Positions 11,171 to 23,800 of a stretch of 64,000 bases of DNA are shown piece after piece (the first letter of the stretch is position 1; every line of letters begins with the position of its first letter). The translations under genes and the position numbers were made by a program. The stretch comes from Nymphalis io. Lineage: Eukaryota; Arthropoda; Insecta; Lepidoptera; Nymphalidae. The stretch covers positions 186,001 to 250,000 of the forward strand of contig NC_065901.1 in the NCBI RefSeq assembly GCF_905147045.1. The letters run 5' to 3'. The notes beneath the pieces were generated by a model. It was not told where the DNA came from. It saw nothing but the letters and a program-made list of their open reading frames with translations, and did no database searches.

Positions 11171-11631
11171 ACACGTCTGGTTTCTTTGTGGCATCAATAC
11201 ATTTATTTTAATAAAAAGTATAACAAATGTTTCTTTTAGACAATTATTTCCTTTAAAATAAATACAAAAATAAGATTCGTTGGTGTTTCTTGTGGGCTCT
11301 TTAAGTATCCTGAAGCAATCAGCTACATATCCGGACTCGCGTTTTCCGTTTTGATAATGTTTCTCTATTGAGAAAATGTACTGATGAAATCTCTCGCGTC
11401 GTTCGTCACTTATAAATAACCAAGTTTACTGGACAGAAATCCAGATAAAATGGGAAGACCAATATGAACATTTAGTTTCTGTTCAAAGTTCTTACCCTTC
11501 GCAAGTTCCCGTGTTTGTCGGCCAACAAATATTCCCTCTTTAATTTTTTCGACGTTTAGTTTAGGGAATGTTATCTTCATAAACGAAATACCGCTACCAT
11601 CTTTATTCATAGCTTTCATTAAATTTTTCAT
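11171..11631 (-). pseudogene. Decayed copy of a repetitive insect ORF family
   Basis: The minus strand reads MKNLMKAMNKDGSGISFMKI, then FPKLNVEKIKEGIFVGRQTR (ending at 11410). A second block, SDERRERFHQYIFSIEKHYQ, follows downstream in another frame at about 11406-11330, then YVADCFRILKEPTRN. Blocks with this order (KEGIFVGPQIR, then ERFHQDI, then LADYCW) belong to a dispersed, unnamed protein family found in many copies in insect genomes, known to me from memory. The segment between the two blocks is mostly missing, so this is a deletion-bearing pseudogene. Confidence 0.55.
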
Positions 11632-11659
11632 GAGCTCGGTCTCATATGCAACTGTGGTA

Positions 11660-12180
11660 AAAATATGTTAACGCTCTTCTATTAATGGTGTTTATTTTCT
11701 TCCTTAATCTGCACATCCACACACAACGAAAACTGTCAGGGTTCTTAAACAGTCGTGGCAAATTGATAATCTAACAACCTTCAATAAATATAAATCAGTC
11801 GAAAACGGTTGTTATCTAGTTGATGACAACAAGAGCTAAAGTGAATATATGTATAGCTGTCACAGAAACTGGAAGTGACTGGAAAAAAGTAATATCATTT
11901 TTGTAACGAGGCAACGGCAACGCGAACAGCAGAAATCATAACAGAGTTCGTGTGGCAAAACAGTGTCCACCACTTCCCAGTGACGTTGTTAAAGAGTGGT
12001 GGGAAAATAAATTGTTTTTGTGTTTTCAGGGATGTGATAGTGAAGTTGGTCTCTTGGTCGAAAACCGGTTTCCATCATCGTCTTAGTACATCCGCTGCGT
12101 AACGTTCGGGCCGCTCCCTCTAGACACATATTTGTAATTAGGCTAGTTTAGAATAAGTCATGTCTTGTTTAACACGAGAA
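11660..12180. other. Unassigned intergenic DNA
   Basis: No supported gene, RNA or repeat family recognised. Confidence 0.4.
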
Positions 12181-12188
12181 TCTAATGA

Positions 12189-12424
12189 ATGGGTTACAAC
12201 TGCACGGCAAATTACACGGCACTAAACATCCATTGTCTCTCGACTCGGCTGCCGCTGGCTCGGCCCCGTCTGCGGCGCAGGCAGTGGGCGCACTCGGGGA
12301 CGCTATCCCGAGACAGCAAACGATTGTTTCTTTCCTGGCGAACAGCATGTAACCTCGATTATACATTTCTTATTGACTTGTAACTGTTTTTGTGAAATTG
12401 TACATTCATTTGAACTTCAATAAA
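12189..12424 (+). other. GC-rich short ORF followed by a polyadenylation hexamer
   Basis: A 64-codon ORF (12189-12383) has a GC-rich centre (12240-12320) unlike its surroundings, and AATAAA follows at 12419-12424. The protein (start MGYNCTANYTAL, Arg-rich middle) matches no family I know, and the opposite strand is also open. It could be the 3' part of a non-coding transcript or a transposon remnant. Confidence 0.2.
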
Positions 12425-12817
12425 ATAATATAGCTTACACTTTGAATTTTTGGTCCTTGTTATTTTCGTCCAAGAGGAATATGATTTCGAATAAGATTGA
12501 ATGAAAGATTTTGATCTGCATATTCGGTAAGTGACTTACTCTCTTGTATCTTTGACACTGTCTATCAGTTAATTGTACGCGGTTTTTAGAGCGCGTTTGT
12601 AGTGACGTCAATAAACAAGTACAATAAAACTGTAAATCACCATCTACGGCAATATACTTTCACGTATCACCAATATGTCTAAACTCGTTTTAGCGTTTAA
12701 CTCGTGTCTGTCTGATTGGTACGTATCCAGTTATTCCACGCACGCGGAGATTTGATATAAAAATACGTACTTGTTATATTTTCCTTCCTTTAATGACTAT
12801 TCAAAAATCGTTGTGCG

Positions 12818-14760
12818 ATGAACGCAAGTCTCGGTCGTGAAGGTAAATTGTAGTTGTATAGTTGTGAATACAACACGTGACAAATAACATAAACTGACCA
12901 TTTGATCGCAGGACTTCAGCGTAAAAAAGTCGAGTTTGATCGATCGATCCTGCATTTGGGTAAGACTGACACATTTCGATAGTTTGTGTTAATGTTTTTA
13001 TTGTTTTTGAAGGTGTGTGTTGTTAAGGGATGGCTAATTCTGACGAGGTTGACGCGTGTCGTTGTGAGAAGATACAATCTGTGCTCGAACGAGTCGCTCC
13101 AGCTCGGAAGAATTAAGAATTACGAAACTATAATTTTCAAGAGCGTCCAAACGTAAATGTATTGATTCGATATTTTAGCAACGTTAACATTGATTTGTTG
13201 ACCGGGTGTCACGAGAGGCGCTTTAATATCAAGTCTAATGAATGCATCATTTGATATTTAGTTTGATTTTGCGTGAGTCTAAGGCTCTGGTGCATCGTCG
13301 ACCGTCCCAACGTTTTGAAAATATTTCGAAGATGGAATAACGCTCCTTTGCGCTTCGTTGAGCTCCGTTGTCGACTCGTCTCGACAAAACTTTTAGTTTG
13401 AATGGTAAGTGTCCCAACTCTCAATCATGGAATTTGGAGATTTAATTTTGATTCACTGGGTATGCATGGATGTCACGCGTATATTGTTTATTCTCTTGGC
13501 AAAAATGTCGGGTACCAACTTGTTTATAGTTTACACCTTCAAAAATTACGGGTTGATTGGTCTGCGACACTCGTATTCCTCTCACCGGTTCATATCGATG
13601 CGATTTGGAAATATTTGCTAATTTTAAGTTCTCTTTTTTCAGAAAATAGTTCTTTCTATTGGTGCTTTGATATACCAGAAATATATGTCTAGATTATTAT
13701 TAAAATTTACAACAGCGCTTCTGGAATACATTTTAAAATTCTCCAATATTTTTCAGATGAACGGATATTCTAAAAAACGGTTTCTAATGTTTTAAAACCG
13801 TAAAGTTGAAATGAATGGGATGTTGGCACAGAGAGAATGAAAGTTCTTAAACTTCTGCCGACTTACTATACCAGGTAAATTGTTGTCATTATACTTATTA
13901 GAATATCAAGCACGTCTTTCTTATTCTTGTTAGTAGTATGTCAAAACTATAAAAAAGTACTACAAAATGTCTCATGTGAACTCATCTTGATATCTTTCAA
14001 AAGATAACAGAGTTAACTTGATTTTATCATCATTGCATCTATAATAACAAAACCACGTCATTAAAACGTCATCGAACCCATGCTTTGTATAAAACAAAAT
14101 CTGATAGTCGACATTCGGCTTTTAGCATTTTCTTCTTGTATTAAAAATTTTAACTAAAGTTTTGTTATACGTAACAATTTTACACATAAATAAACAATTA
14201 TTTTAAAGTTTATTTAAAATAAAAAACCTTGCAGCCCGGATTTTTCATGACGAGTTTCGACGAGACATTGTAAATTACAACGTACGCTTTTCTTCGATGC
14301 GAAATTGTCATTATGATTGCAAATTGGAGCACTAAGTGACAATTATACGATTATAATAAAACATAACCTCGCCTAACCATGGTAAGTTTATACTACACTT
14401 TGTGATAAAAAGTCAACAATTAGTCCATGCATACATACGCATGACTCCATTAATCATTCGTATTAAACAAAATCTTTGATTTAGGTAGTTAGAAATTGGT
14501 TAGTCATATTACTTTCCCAATCGACCTTATCATACTGAAGATCAGGTTTTTAATGCGATATTCTGATTATAAGCTAATTCAAAAGGAATAACATTTTTAT
14601 GCTTTCAACTTACGTTATGTTCATGCATCGTTTGGAATGTACTAATATGTTGATATGCAACTATTGATCTGTGATTGCTGTGGCTAATTTATTTTTATTT
14701 TTAGGTGCTTACAAAATATTAAAAGAAGAGGCAGAAGAAGCGATTACTCCAATCCATTAA
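12818..14760 (+). CDS. Candidate three-exon gene for a 42-residue protein
   Basis: Predicted from splice signals. Exon 1 is 12818-12842 (ATG in GCGATGAAC; donor GTAAAT). Exon 2 is 12912-12959 (acceptor GATCGCAG; donor GTAAGA). Exon 3 is 14705-14760 (acceptor TTTTTAG; TAA stop), and AATAAA follows at 14764-14769. All three joins keep phase 1. The 42-aa product starts MNASLGREGLQRKKVEF and ends KEEAEEAITPIH; it is a charged, probably helical peptide with no signal peptide or membrane segment. I do not recognise the family. Support comes from three consistent phases, two good donors and a polyadenylation signal in place. Against it are small exons and a 1.75-kb second intron in which further exons could hide. 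The gene converges on the pickpocket-like gene, whose stop is 51 bp away on the other strand. Confidence 0.45.
13030..13116 (+). CDS. Possible small ORF (28 aa) within the preceding gene's second intron
   Basis: ATG in the context GGGATGG opens MANSDEVDACRCEKIQSVLE and stops after 28 codons. Composition is balanced and non-AT-rich, unlike neighbouring DNA, but there is no homology to lean on. It could be an alternative exon, a 5' leader ORF or chance. Confidence 0.2.
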   Translation: MANSDEVDACRCEKIQSVLERVAPARKN

Positions 14761-14763
14761 ATT

Positions 14764-14769
14764 AATAAA
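14764..14769 (+). promoter_or_regulatory. Polyadenylation signal of the 42-aa gene
   Basis: AATAAA four bases after the TAA of the forward gene. Cleavage would fall around 14785, inside or against the end of the opposing transcript. Confidence 0.45.
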
Positions 14770-14798
14770 CGTGTGTTATTAAATTATAATAAATTAAG

Positions 14799-14804
14799 TT
14801 TATT
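14799..14804 (-). promoter_or_regulatory. Polyadenylation signal of the pickpocket-like gene
   Basis: AATAAA on the minus strand, eight bases beyond the TAA at 14814-14812. If used, the 3' UTR is only about 30 bases and overlaps the end of the opposing forward transcript. Confidence 0.5.
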
Positions 14805-14811
14805 TTTACAT

Positions 14812-17800
14812 TTACTTTGACTTATTAAAAGTTTTCAATTCACAAATTTTAAAATGTCCAAGTGCTTTCACGATCGTATAGAAGATAATTTTAAGAATTA
14901 CTACCAGGAACTCCATGATGGATATAATAGAGCAGCCGATACATAAGTTAACGACGCCTCCGCTTCTCACTAAAACAAGACAACTTTATGTATTCAAATA
15001 TCGTCCGTCGCGAATTTCTCTTACAAAAGAAAAATAACTTACACAAGATGTCATAAGAGCTGAAGATGACATCTCTCACGACTCTGACTTTTGGGAATGA
15101 TGTGATTTTTATTATTAATTTGTTGAATCCCGTTTTAGGTTCAAAATCCTCTGTATCTTTATAGTAGAGGTCGAACGCGCAGGAGCTGAGGCAGCCACAC
15201 TCGCGAGCCGAGCGCGCCAGCTCTTCGTCGTTGTGGAACTTTCTTAATGTTTCGTTTGAACTTTTTAGACCAATTATTTCTTTTTTATAGTGCAAAATAC
15301 ACTTCAGCTCCGTTATGTAGCATATACGTTCATGATCTGTGAAACAAGTTATAATTGAAATCATCAAATATCTAATAGTGACATTATTGAAATTGTGATA
15401 AAATGTGATAACACTAACGCACAATTATTACACTAGTTCAAAAATCAGAGTCGCACATGTATGCACTGTTTACAATAAATTATTTATTAAAACTTGGCTA
15501 CTTATTATTTCATATTATGTCAATGCAAATTGTCACATTCTTGTTGGTACTGTAATAGTCATAATATATTTATAGGTATATAAAAAAGTCCCGACTAACT
15601 GATTTTATCAACAGCAATATAATGGAAACTTAAAATTTGGGTAAAAACAATATATATTTGTAATGTAGACGCGAACTTAGACAAGATTTTGAGGATTTTT
15701 AGCACTAAACTGGTCCTTTTTTCTTTCTTTAACTTTATTTAATGGACCTGTTTAATGTAAAAAAAATTTCAACGCTTTAAAAGATTGTTAAAATTTTATA
15801 TATCTCAAATTTTATATATCAAAAGAACGCACGTCTCACTTCAAATGTGTCTTACCAAATGTTTTTACATAAAATTATTTGATTGTAATAAATTGAAACT
15901 CAGAAAACGTGTAAAGTGTTCTTAAGCCGTTAAGCTGGACTACGGATACAAGGCTTAGCTCCCTCCGCTCAGCGCGCAAAAAATAGTTTTAATGAAATTG
16001 AAGTAAAATATATTGAGAAGCTACTTCAATGATTTATCTTTATGTTAGAATGAATCTTAGTTATAAATTGTGCGAATAGCGCATATCTGTAGAAATATAA
16101 TGATATCGGCTGCATTACCTCAGACCTGAATAACGACATTATAATTAAAATAACTAGAATACCATTTCTAGATGAGTTAACTTTTACGTTATAATAAACT
16201 ATTGGACTTTATTATTTTTATTACGTTTATTACTTAATTTTACTATTTAGTAGGGTATATACCAAAAACGGTGAAACTGACTTATTTGTAAACAAAAATT
16301 TACCCGATTTGCATTTTTTAATAAAAAAAATGACTCATCCTGCGTCTATTTAGGAAAATAATTTGCATAAATCCTATCTAAGTGCCCATTTATGTTACTT
16401 AAATTTCGTGCCGTTAATATACCTAGTGGCTTGTAGAAATGCGGCACGCAGCCGCAAAGTTTCAGGATCATCTTGATTCTACATTCTAACATGCAATGAC
16501 TGTATGAATAAATAGGATATCTTTTGCTTATAGGCTCATTAATGAATCTGCAATAAAAAAAATATTAGTTAGTAAAATTCCCACAGCTCAGCAAATGCAT
16601 CGTATATGCATAGCATGAGGACGAATTTTATTCGACTTATTTACACAATATTATGACTTCTCGCTTGTAATCGCGTCTCGCACTAGCTCGCTCACCATTC
16701 CTACCTTTTTAATAAACAAAACACTTCTCGGTCATAATATAAGACGCCATTTTTTAGCGTTAACTCTTGAGTCTCCGAGATTGCTTAGTGATCGTTCAAA
16801 AACTTCGACAACGTTTCGACGGCTTGTCAAAACTGTAACCTGGCTACCATTTACATGGAGTTAGCGATTAATATTGTAGAAACGATTACATTCCATTCTA
16901 TCACTTTGAATGATTGTCAACTTGTCTACGACTTTTCTATTAGTTTCTTTGACCATGTGACTTAACGTTGAGATGACGTCATGCTCATACATTTGATTAG
17001 TTTTCTATTAGCGGTTACGATTGTAGAATGTCAACTTGGCTAAGGCAACTGAACACTGCAACACAAATGTTGCTTTGCGGTAAAATAACCTATCGGAGCG
17101 GGTAACGTTGCGGATTATATTAATCCAGGCGGATACTACCTGCATTTTCGTAGATAAAGTGATTTATAATGCAGTGAGTCCGATATCCTGCTACTCCAAA
17201 CAGACAAGCCAAATGAGATTATCCCCTCCACGTCGAAACCGAACGAGGATGTTGTACTCGTCGTTACTTCGTCGGGGCTGTGGATGAAAACCTGCAAATG
17301 ATATCGAATATATACGAGCTTACTGTTCGGTATTTAATATACTTACAGTTTCAAATTAAATAATCAATAATAATCCTGACTAACACGCAAAGATGGCATG
17401 TGCATTTCAACCGAAGATAGCGAGGTCGCGAAATATCGTCGAGTTTTCATGTGCTTAATCTATTATAATAAATATAAATAATCTTAATTGTTTTATAAAT
17501 AATCTTGTGCTCGGCTATATAGCAAACCATCGTGAGAAATCTCGAATAAAGTTCTGTCACATGTACACGGATTATGGTCGTAGGGACTTTAACTTTTTAG
17601 TATTAGTGTTATACTACTTGAGACTGGTAATAGTTTATTTCAAGTTTTTTAACGGGGATTCAAACATCACACGATGAGTAACAATATGTATATTAATCGT
17701 GAAGGCGTCAAATCGAGGCGTGAAGAGGCATCTTGCGGGCCGGCAAGGCGGGGTGGCTAGTGTAGAACATTCTCCCCGACTCTACTGGCCGTCGTCGCGT

Positions 17801-20800
17801 TTGGACTCTACTACCACTTACCATCAGGTGGAGTAGAGTAGTTTGCCCTCCCGGCAAATATAAAAAAAAATTGGTCCCCGAAATCCGGAAGACGCGTGCC
17901 GAGGGCGGAGATGAGGTCTAGCCAACTAGCTTCCGCCGCCGCTTAAGACGCGTTCAGTTATTTTGTTTTATTGTAAAACTCGCGATACATTTGTTATTGT
18001 AGCAGTTGACATTTTTGCCGTAATATATATATATGTATTATATAATTATCTGCTTTCCAATCAAATTTGAATAAACTTTTTTGTTAAGTATGATTTGAAA
18101 AATAACATTTGATATTTAAAGGTTAAATTAAAAGTATTTGTATGTAAGCTGAACAAGTTCGGAATGAAGATTCGGCTGCTCAGGCGGCTTTTCACAACGG
18201 TTGACCCGTTGTATCTACTCTTCGTCCGCAGTGCAAGCTCCAAGGCAAAGGCCTATATGCATTGTCAGCCGAGGCCCACCCAGCAAAAATAATATGACTA
18301 ACCGCTTCGGTGCTTCAAATGTCAAAGTGAAAGGAGCTTTGGATCTCTTTTTTTTACTTGAGTGCAAGCCGTCATTTTATATTTAAGACCAGATCTTTTA
18401 AATCATCATCAATCATCTTTTAAACAATTTAAGCATAGTTACTGGGTAATGATTACTTACTTGGATTAAGTATTATAATCGAAAAAGTCACCTAGTTATA
18501 CGAGAAATTATAATACGATTTTTTTCGATGGAAATCCGACCTGAATATCTTTTGAAAATTGAATGTTTTGTTTTATTCCCTCCCTAAAACGACAATTTTC
18601 ATTAAGGCACATTCACCTAGCTGAGTTTAAAACAATTCTTATAAAATATTATTTTATAGAATTTCTAACCATAAAATACGAACACACCAGTTATACATTT
18701 GGGAGTATTTACATATCTTTTTGTCATATCTTTGATTTGTGTTATGTAAAGACTAAAATAATTAAAAATTAATGTGAAAGTATAAGTAGTAACTTCTGAT
18801 ATTAATAAGAGTTTTGTTCACTAGATATCGCTACAGAGGGAATCTTAATGAGATATTTGGGCCCACCTTAATTGACGCTATAAACATAATATTCTACCGC
18901 CGCTATACTTACTTAGCATTGTTGTACTCCGGTTTGGAGAGCCAATGTAACAAGGGGCGTAACATCTTAGTTCTCAAGGGGATGCATTGCAAATCTAAAA
19001 AATGGTTATTATTTCTTACTTCACCAATGTCTAGGGACTGTGGTGAACATTTACAATCAGGTGGCGCGCTTGACTGGTATACGCCTACCAATTTAATAAA
19101 AAAATTAACATATTTTTTTTAACAATTCTTTATTTTTAATAGCATATCTCAAAAAGTAATTTAAAGCAAAATAATATGGTAATTGTATGTTAAAACATTA
19201 AAAATATATATATCTAATATCGGTTATAACGCTATAATACAATATATCTTATAATATTAAATAGGCGATTCTTGTATATATATTATTTAGCTAAGGATTT
19301 GCTGTTATTTTAAGTTTAAGTGTGTTTCTAAAAGAAATGTTCGAAACGCAAAATATTGTTTAATTTTTTAATAATGTTTATACGGTCAAATCTCGATCAC
19401 TGCGCGAAAACTTGTTTTTTTTTGAGCTAAGTTAGTTCCTTGACTTGCCTCTAAGGAATCACTGTTAATAGATATGTCATAAAATAATCTTGAAATAAGC
19501 AAACTGTCACATTGTTTAGGTATAGAATAAATTTCAGCGAACGTTTTTCATAAAGCTATCAATAACTGCAATAGAATTTAAAAGAAAAAAACTCTAAGCT
19601 AAAGGCCTCCTCTCCTCAAAAAAAGGAGAGGAGGCCTTTAGCCCAGCAGTGGGACATTCACAGGCTGTTACGGACGGATACTCTCGCACCTTGTAAATAT
19701 TTGAAAAATTCGTTATCTCAGTAACGAAATTCGCTTCAAATACAGAAAGCTCTATATTACTTTTCACGTAAGTTGGCGCTCCAGTATTCCAGTGGCTGTA
19801 ATAGAAAAACAGAACAAAGTTACATGGGACTTGTTATACTTCGTTTTTGTTTCTTTTATGAACACATGTACCATTGCACACTTTCTAGCCAAACTCTGAA
19901 TTTTAATACATTAGTCTGTAAAATATACGTCCTTCATTTTTCATTTATTTTAAATAGAAGATTAAATAGAAGGGGAAGGAATAACCTTTATAAAAAATGT
20001 ACAACATTTCAATGTTTTTGTGTTAACTGGCCATGTTATCTACCATTTTAATATATATTATCTATTATTAAAGGGTTTATATCTACATTGAAATCAGCGC
20101 TAATACAAATAGTGCTTACTGAGGTTTGTCATATATCGCAACATTGGAATTAATCACGTGGCACATGCCCATTTCCGTCATGGCTGCATCCACAGTAATC
20201 GACCAGTTCGTATTAGTGGTCAGCCATGTGTTTTCAAATTTCCTGAACATTGAGGCCGCCAATGTCGCGTAATCTTTCGGATGAATTAGCTGTCAAATTG
20301 GAGAAGATGAATTTGGTTACCGATCGCTTGGACCGCGCACTTTTTGATTATTATTTTGGGAAAATTACAATAACTATCCATTACAATTAAATGATAAAAT
20401 GTCTTGTTTTTGCTACATTTGTAACCCCTAAACATCTCAAGAGGAGAGGAGTACCTATAAGTATGCAAATTTTATTTAGTTATTCGGTATAATTTATTTC
20501 TTATCACCATTAAAACTTACCGGGATTACATCTTCCGGAGCATTTAAGTCCATATATTCCAAAGTGTCCAGCGCAGCTTGCGATATTGCCCATAAATATC
20601 CCTCCACGTGTAATCCCGTGTAATTATATGTTTGGCTGTAATTATTAGTTTTTGTAATTATTAATATATTCGTGTCATATGCATTTTCATTAAAAACTTA
20701 CTTGATGTACGTGTGAAATTTTTTTACGTCTGGTTTGTAAAGCGGACAAAGCGTAACTGCAGGGTATGAAATATTCCAGTCGAAGTAGTTCATCTCGACG

Positions 20801-23800
20801 CTCATCACGGTTGGCGCCGCCTGGAAATAATTAATATTTTATTCATAAACACTCGGGTGTGTTCGATGAGATATCTCATCGGCGACATCTCAGGGAAGTT
20901 TCCTTATTCTCAAATTTTAGTTTTTGGTTTATGCCTAAGCGCCTTTTTTGCTCGCGGCAAGGAATTACCGTAAACAAAAAAAGACTAAAAATACCGCGAA
21001 AGTTTTAGATTTTTACCTAAAAATACTAAGTACGAATTTCTAAATACGCAATTACAAATTAAACAATTATATTTTAAAAATATAAAAACAATGAAGTCAA
21101 CCCCAATATTTTCATCAAATGATGAATCATTTTTTTATTTTAGGTGATGAATTGTAATTTTTTGTGTTTTTTTAATGTCATAGGCAGGCGGACGAGCAAA
21201 TGGGACACATGATGGTAAGTGGTCACCACCACCTTTAAACATTGGCGATGTAAGAAATAATAACAATTCCTTACATTTCCAATGCGTCAGTAACTTTGGG
21301 AACTGAGATGTCATGTCCCTTGTGCCTGTAGTTACACTGGCTCACTCACCCTTTGAACCGGAGCAACAATACTAAATACTGCTGCTTAGCGGCAGAATGT
21401 CTGATGGTTGTTAACCACCAAGATGGGCCTACACAAAGCCCTACCACCAGGACAACAACAATATAACAAATATGCTCACCTACGTTATATAAAGAACTTC
21501 AGTGCAAAATTTTATACCTACAGGCCTACCTGCTACCCGCTCAGGCTGTTTAGTCTTAGTAAGTCAGTGTTACAGTTTTATTAAGTATGTGTTTTTAAAA
21601 CATCTTTTTACCTTCTGTTAAGTTAAATATATATAAAACACTTGCTTTTTAGAATTTTAGGTCATAGCCCTATTGTTATAATATAGGTTATTGTTATAAT
21701 AAGTAAATATTATCCCGAAAACTTACGATAAATCTTCTATACTGCACATTTAGTAGCAGCGCCGCAAGTATCACGCATGCCACAAAGTTTCCTATCCAGA
21801 AAAGCCTGTGAATTAAAACTTTACTTGAATGAACAATGTTGGAAGAAAATAATTCAGTACATGAAACCTTAGTACGGTTTATATCGTTTTTTTTTATATG
21901 CCCCGGGATGGCAAATGACTCTACTCCACCTGATGGTAAGTGGTAGTAGACTCCAAACGCGACGACGGCCAGTACAGTCGGAATGAATGTTCTGTACTAG
22001 CCGTCCCCGCCTTGCCGGCCCGCAAGATGCCTCTTCACGCCTCGTTTGAAAGAACCCGGGTTGTAAGAGGAGGGGAACACGTGAGCTAGTAAGGAATTCC
22101 ATTTTTTGGTAGTGCGACAAAGAAAGGAGTTGCCAAATTTCTTTGTGCGCGATGGAATTGATGTCACAGTTAGGCGGTGACATCGAGAACCAGCTCGCGT
22201 GGACTTAAGAAGGAAGGGGGAAGCAGGAATTAGAGAGAATAATTCCTCAGAGCACTCGCCGTGATACAGTCGATAGAAAGCGCTCAGTGCAATCTCACGA
22301 CGCAATTGTAAAGGTTCAAGGGTGTTTGTGACCTTTACGTCGCCAATAATGCGTACGGCACGTCGCTGCAACCGGTCCAAGGCCTCAAGTAGGTACTTAG
22401 CGGAGCCATCCCAAAGGTGCGAGCAATATTCCACGCAAGACCGTACCTGTGTTTTGTACAGCAGGCACAGTTGTTGTGGCGTGAAAAAACGCCGCACCTT
22501 GTTCAGAACTCCGAGTTTCCGTGAAGCTGTTTTTATAATAGCCTCGATGTAATCCCTTAGACTAAGGTCGCAGCAACGTCCATCCCCAGCATGGCGATTT
22601 TGCTTTGTATCATCAGCGGTGTGCCACAGAGGTAGGGATGAGGGTAAAATGGTGACTTTTTCGTCGTGAGAGCGCATACCTGTGTTTTCTTGGCATTAAG
22701 CTCAACAAGATTATCAGAACCCCATTTGGCGATGAGCTCTAACGTCCTATCGAGTTCAATGACAAGATTTTCCCGCTTCTCCTCAGTTTCCGCCCGCCCA
22801 GCCACTGCACGTCCGTGGTATCCACCATGCACTGTACGATCATCTGCATAGCAATGTATGTTCCCAAGAGAGAGCATATCATTGATATGCAAAAGAAAGA
22901 GTGTGGGAGATAGCACAGATCCCTGGAGGACCCCAGCATTCACTACATAGAATTGTGAAGCGCAACCATCTACTAAAACACGAAGGCTACGCTTGTGTAG
23001 GAAGCTGGCAATCCAGGTGCATAGCTGAGCAGGCAGACCATATGCCGGTAGCTTGGAGAGAAGACTTCTGTGCCAGACCCTGTCGAAAGCCTTGGAGATA
23101 TCGAGGCTGACAACCAACGATTCTCCATGCTTGTCGATAGCTTCACCCCAGAGGTGTGTTACGTACGCTAGAAGATCACCTGTGAACCGTTTTGGTCGAA
23201 ACCCGTACTGACGATCATTAATTAGACAGTGATCTTTGAGACAGTGATGTAGCTGATTTCTGAGCGGTGGCAGCGAAGGTTGGCAGAAATTGTTTTGCAC
23301 AGACTTGGTCAGACGCCAGAAGCTACGGGAGCCCCTAGGATGCGAAAAAAGGTCATGACCAATCTGTACAATGCGCTGTGCATCCGCTCTCGTGTATGCC
23401 TTCCTACAGAACTTGGAATTTTTATTGTAGTTTGCTTTCAGTGAGTCAATGTTAGATGCCCCGCTAATGCAGCCGTTGATCCACGCGCGATATGCCGCCT
23501 GCTTAGATGATACAGCGTCGGCACATTCACGAGTGAACCAACGGTTACGCGTACCCCTATTGATGAGATCTGAGCTAGGAATGTAGTATTCCATTCCTAA
23601 CATGATCTCATCAGCAACAGCAGCGGCACTAGCTGTCGGGTCATTCCCACTGAAGCAACGTTCCTTCCAAGGGACTGACGCATAGTAATCGCGCATACCG
23701 TCCCAATCTGCCGACTTATAGTGCCAAACGCGACGTTTGCATACCGCTGATGGCGGCAGCTTGGCCTGTGGCACTTTGGTAGATATAAGGCCGTGATCGG

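Noticed and set aside
12169..12366. Minus-strand Ala/Cys-rich ORF opposite the GC-rich patch
   Set aside because: Open on both strands through GC composition; no motif supports either strand strongly.
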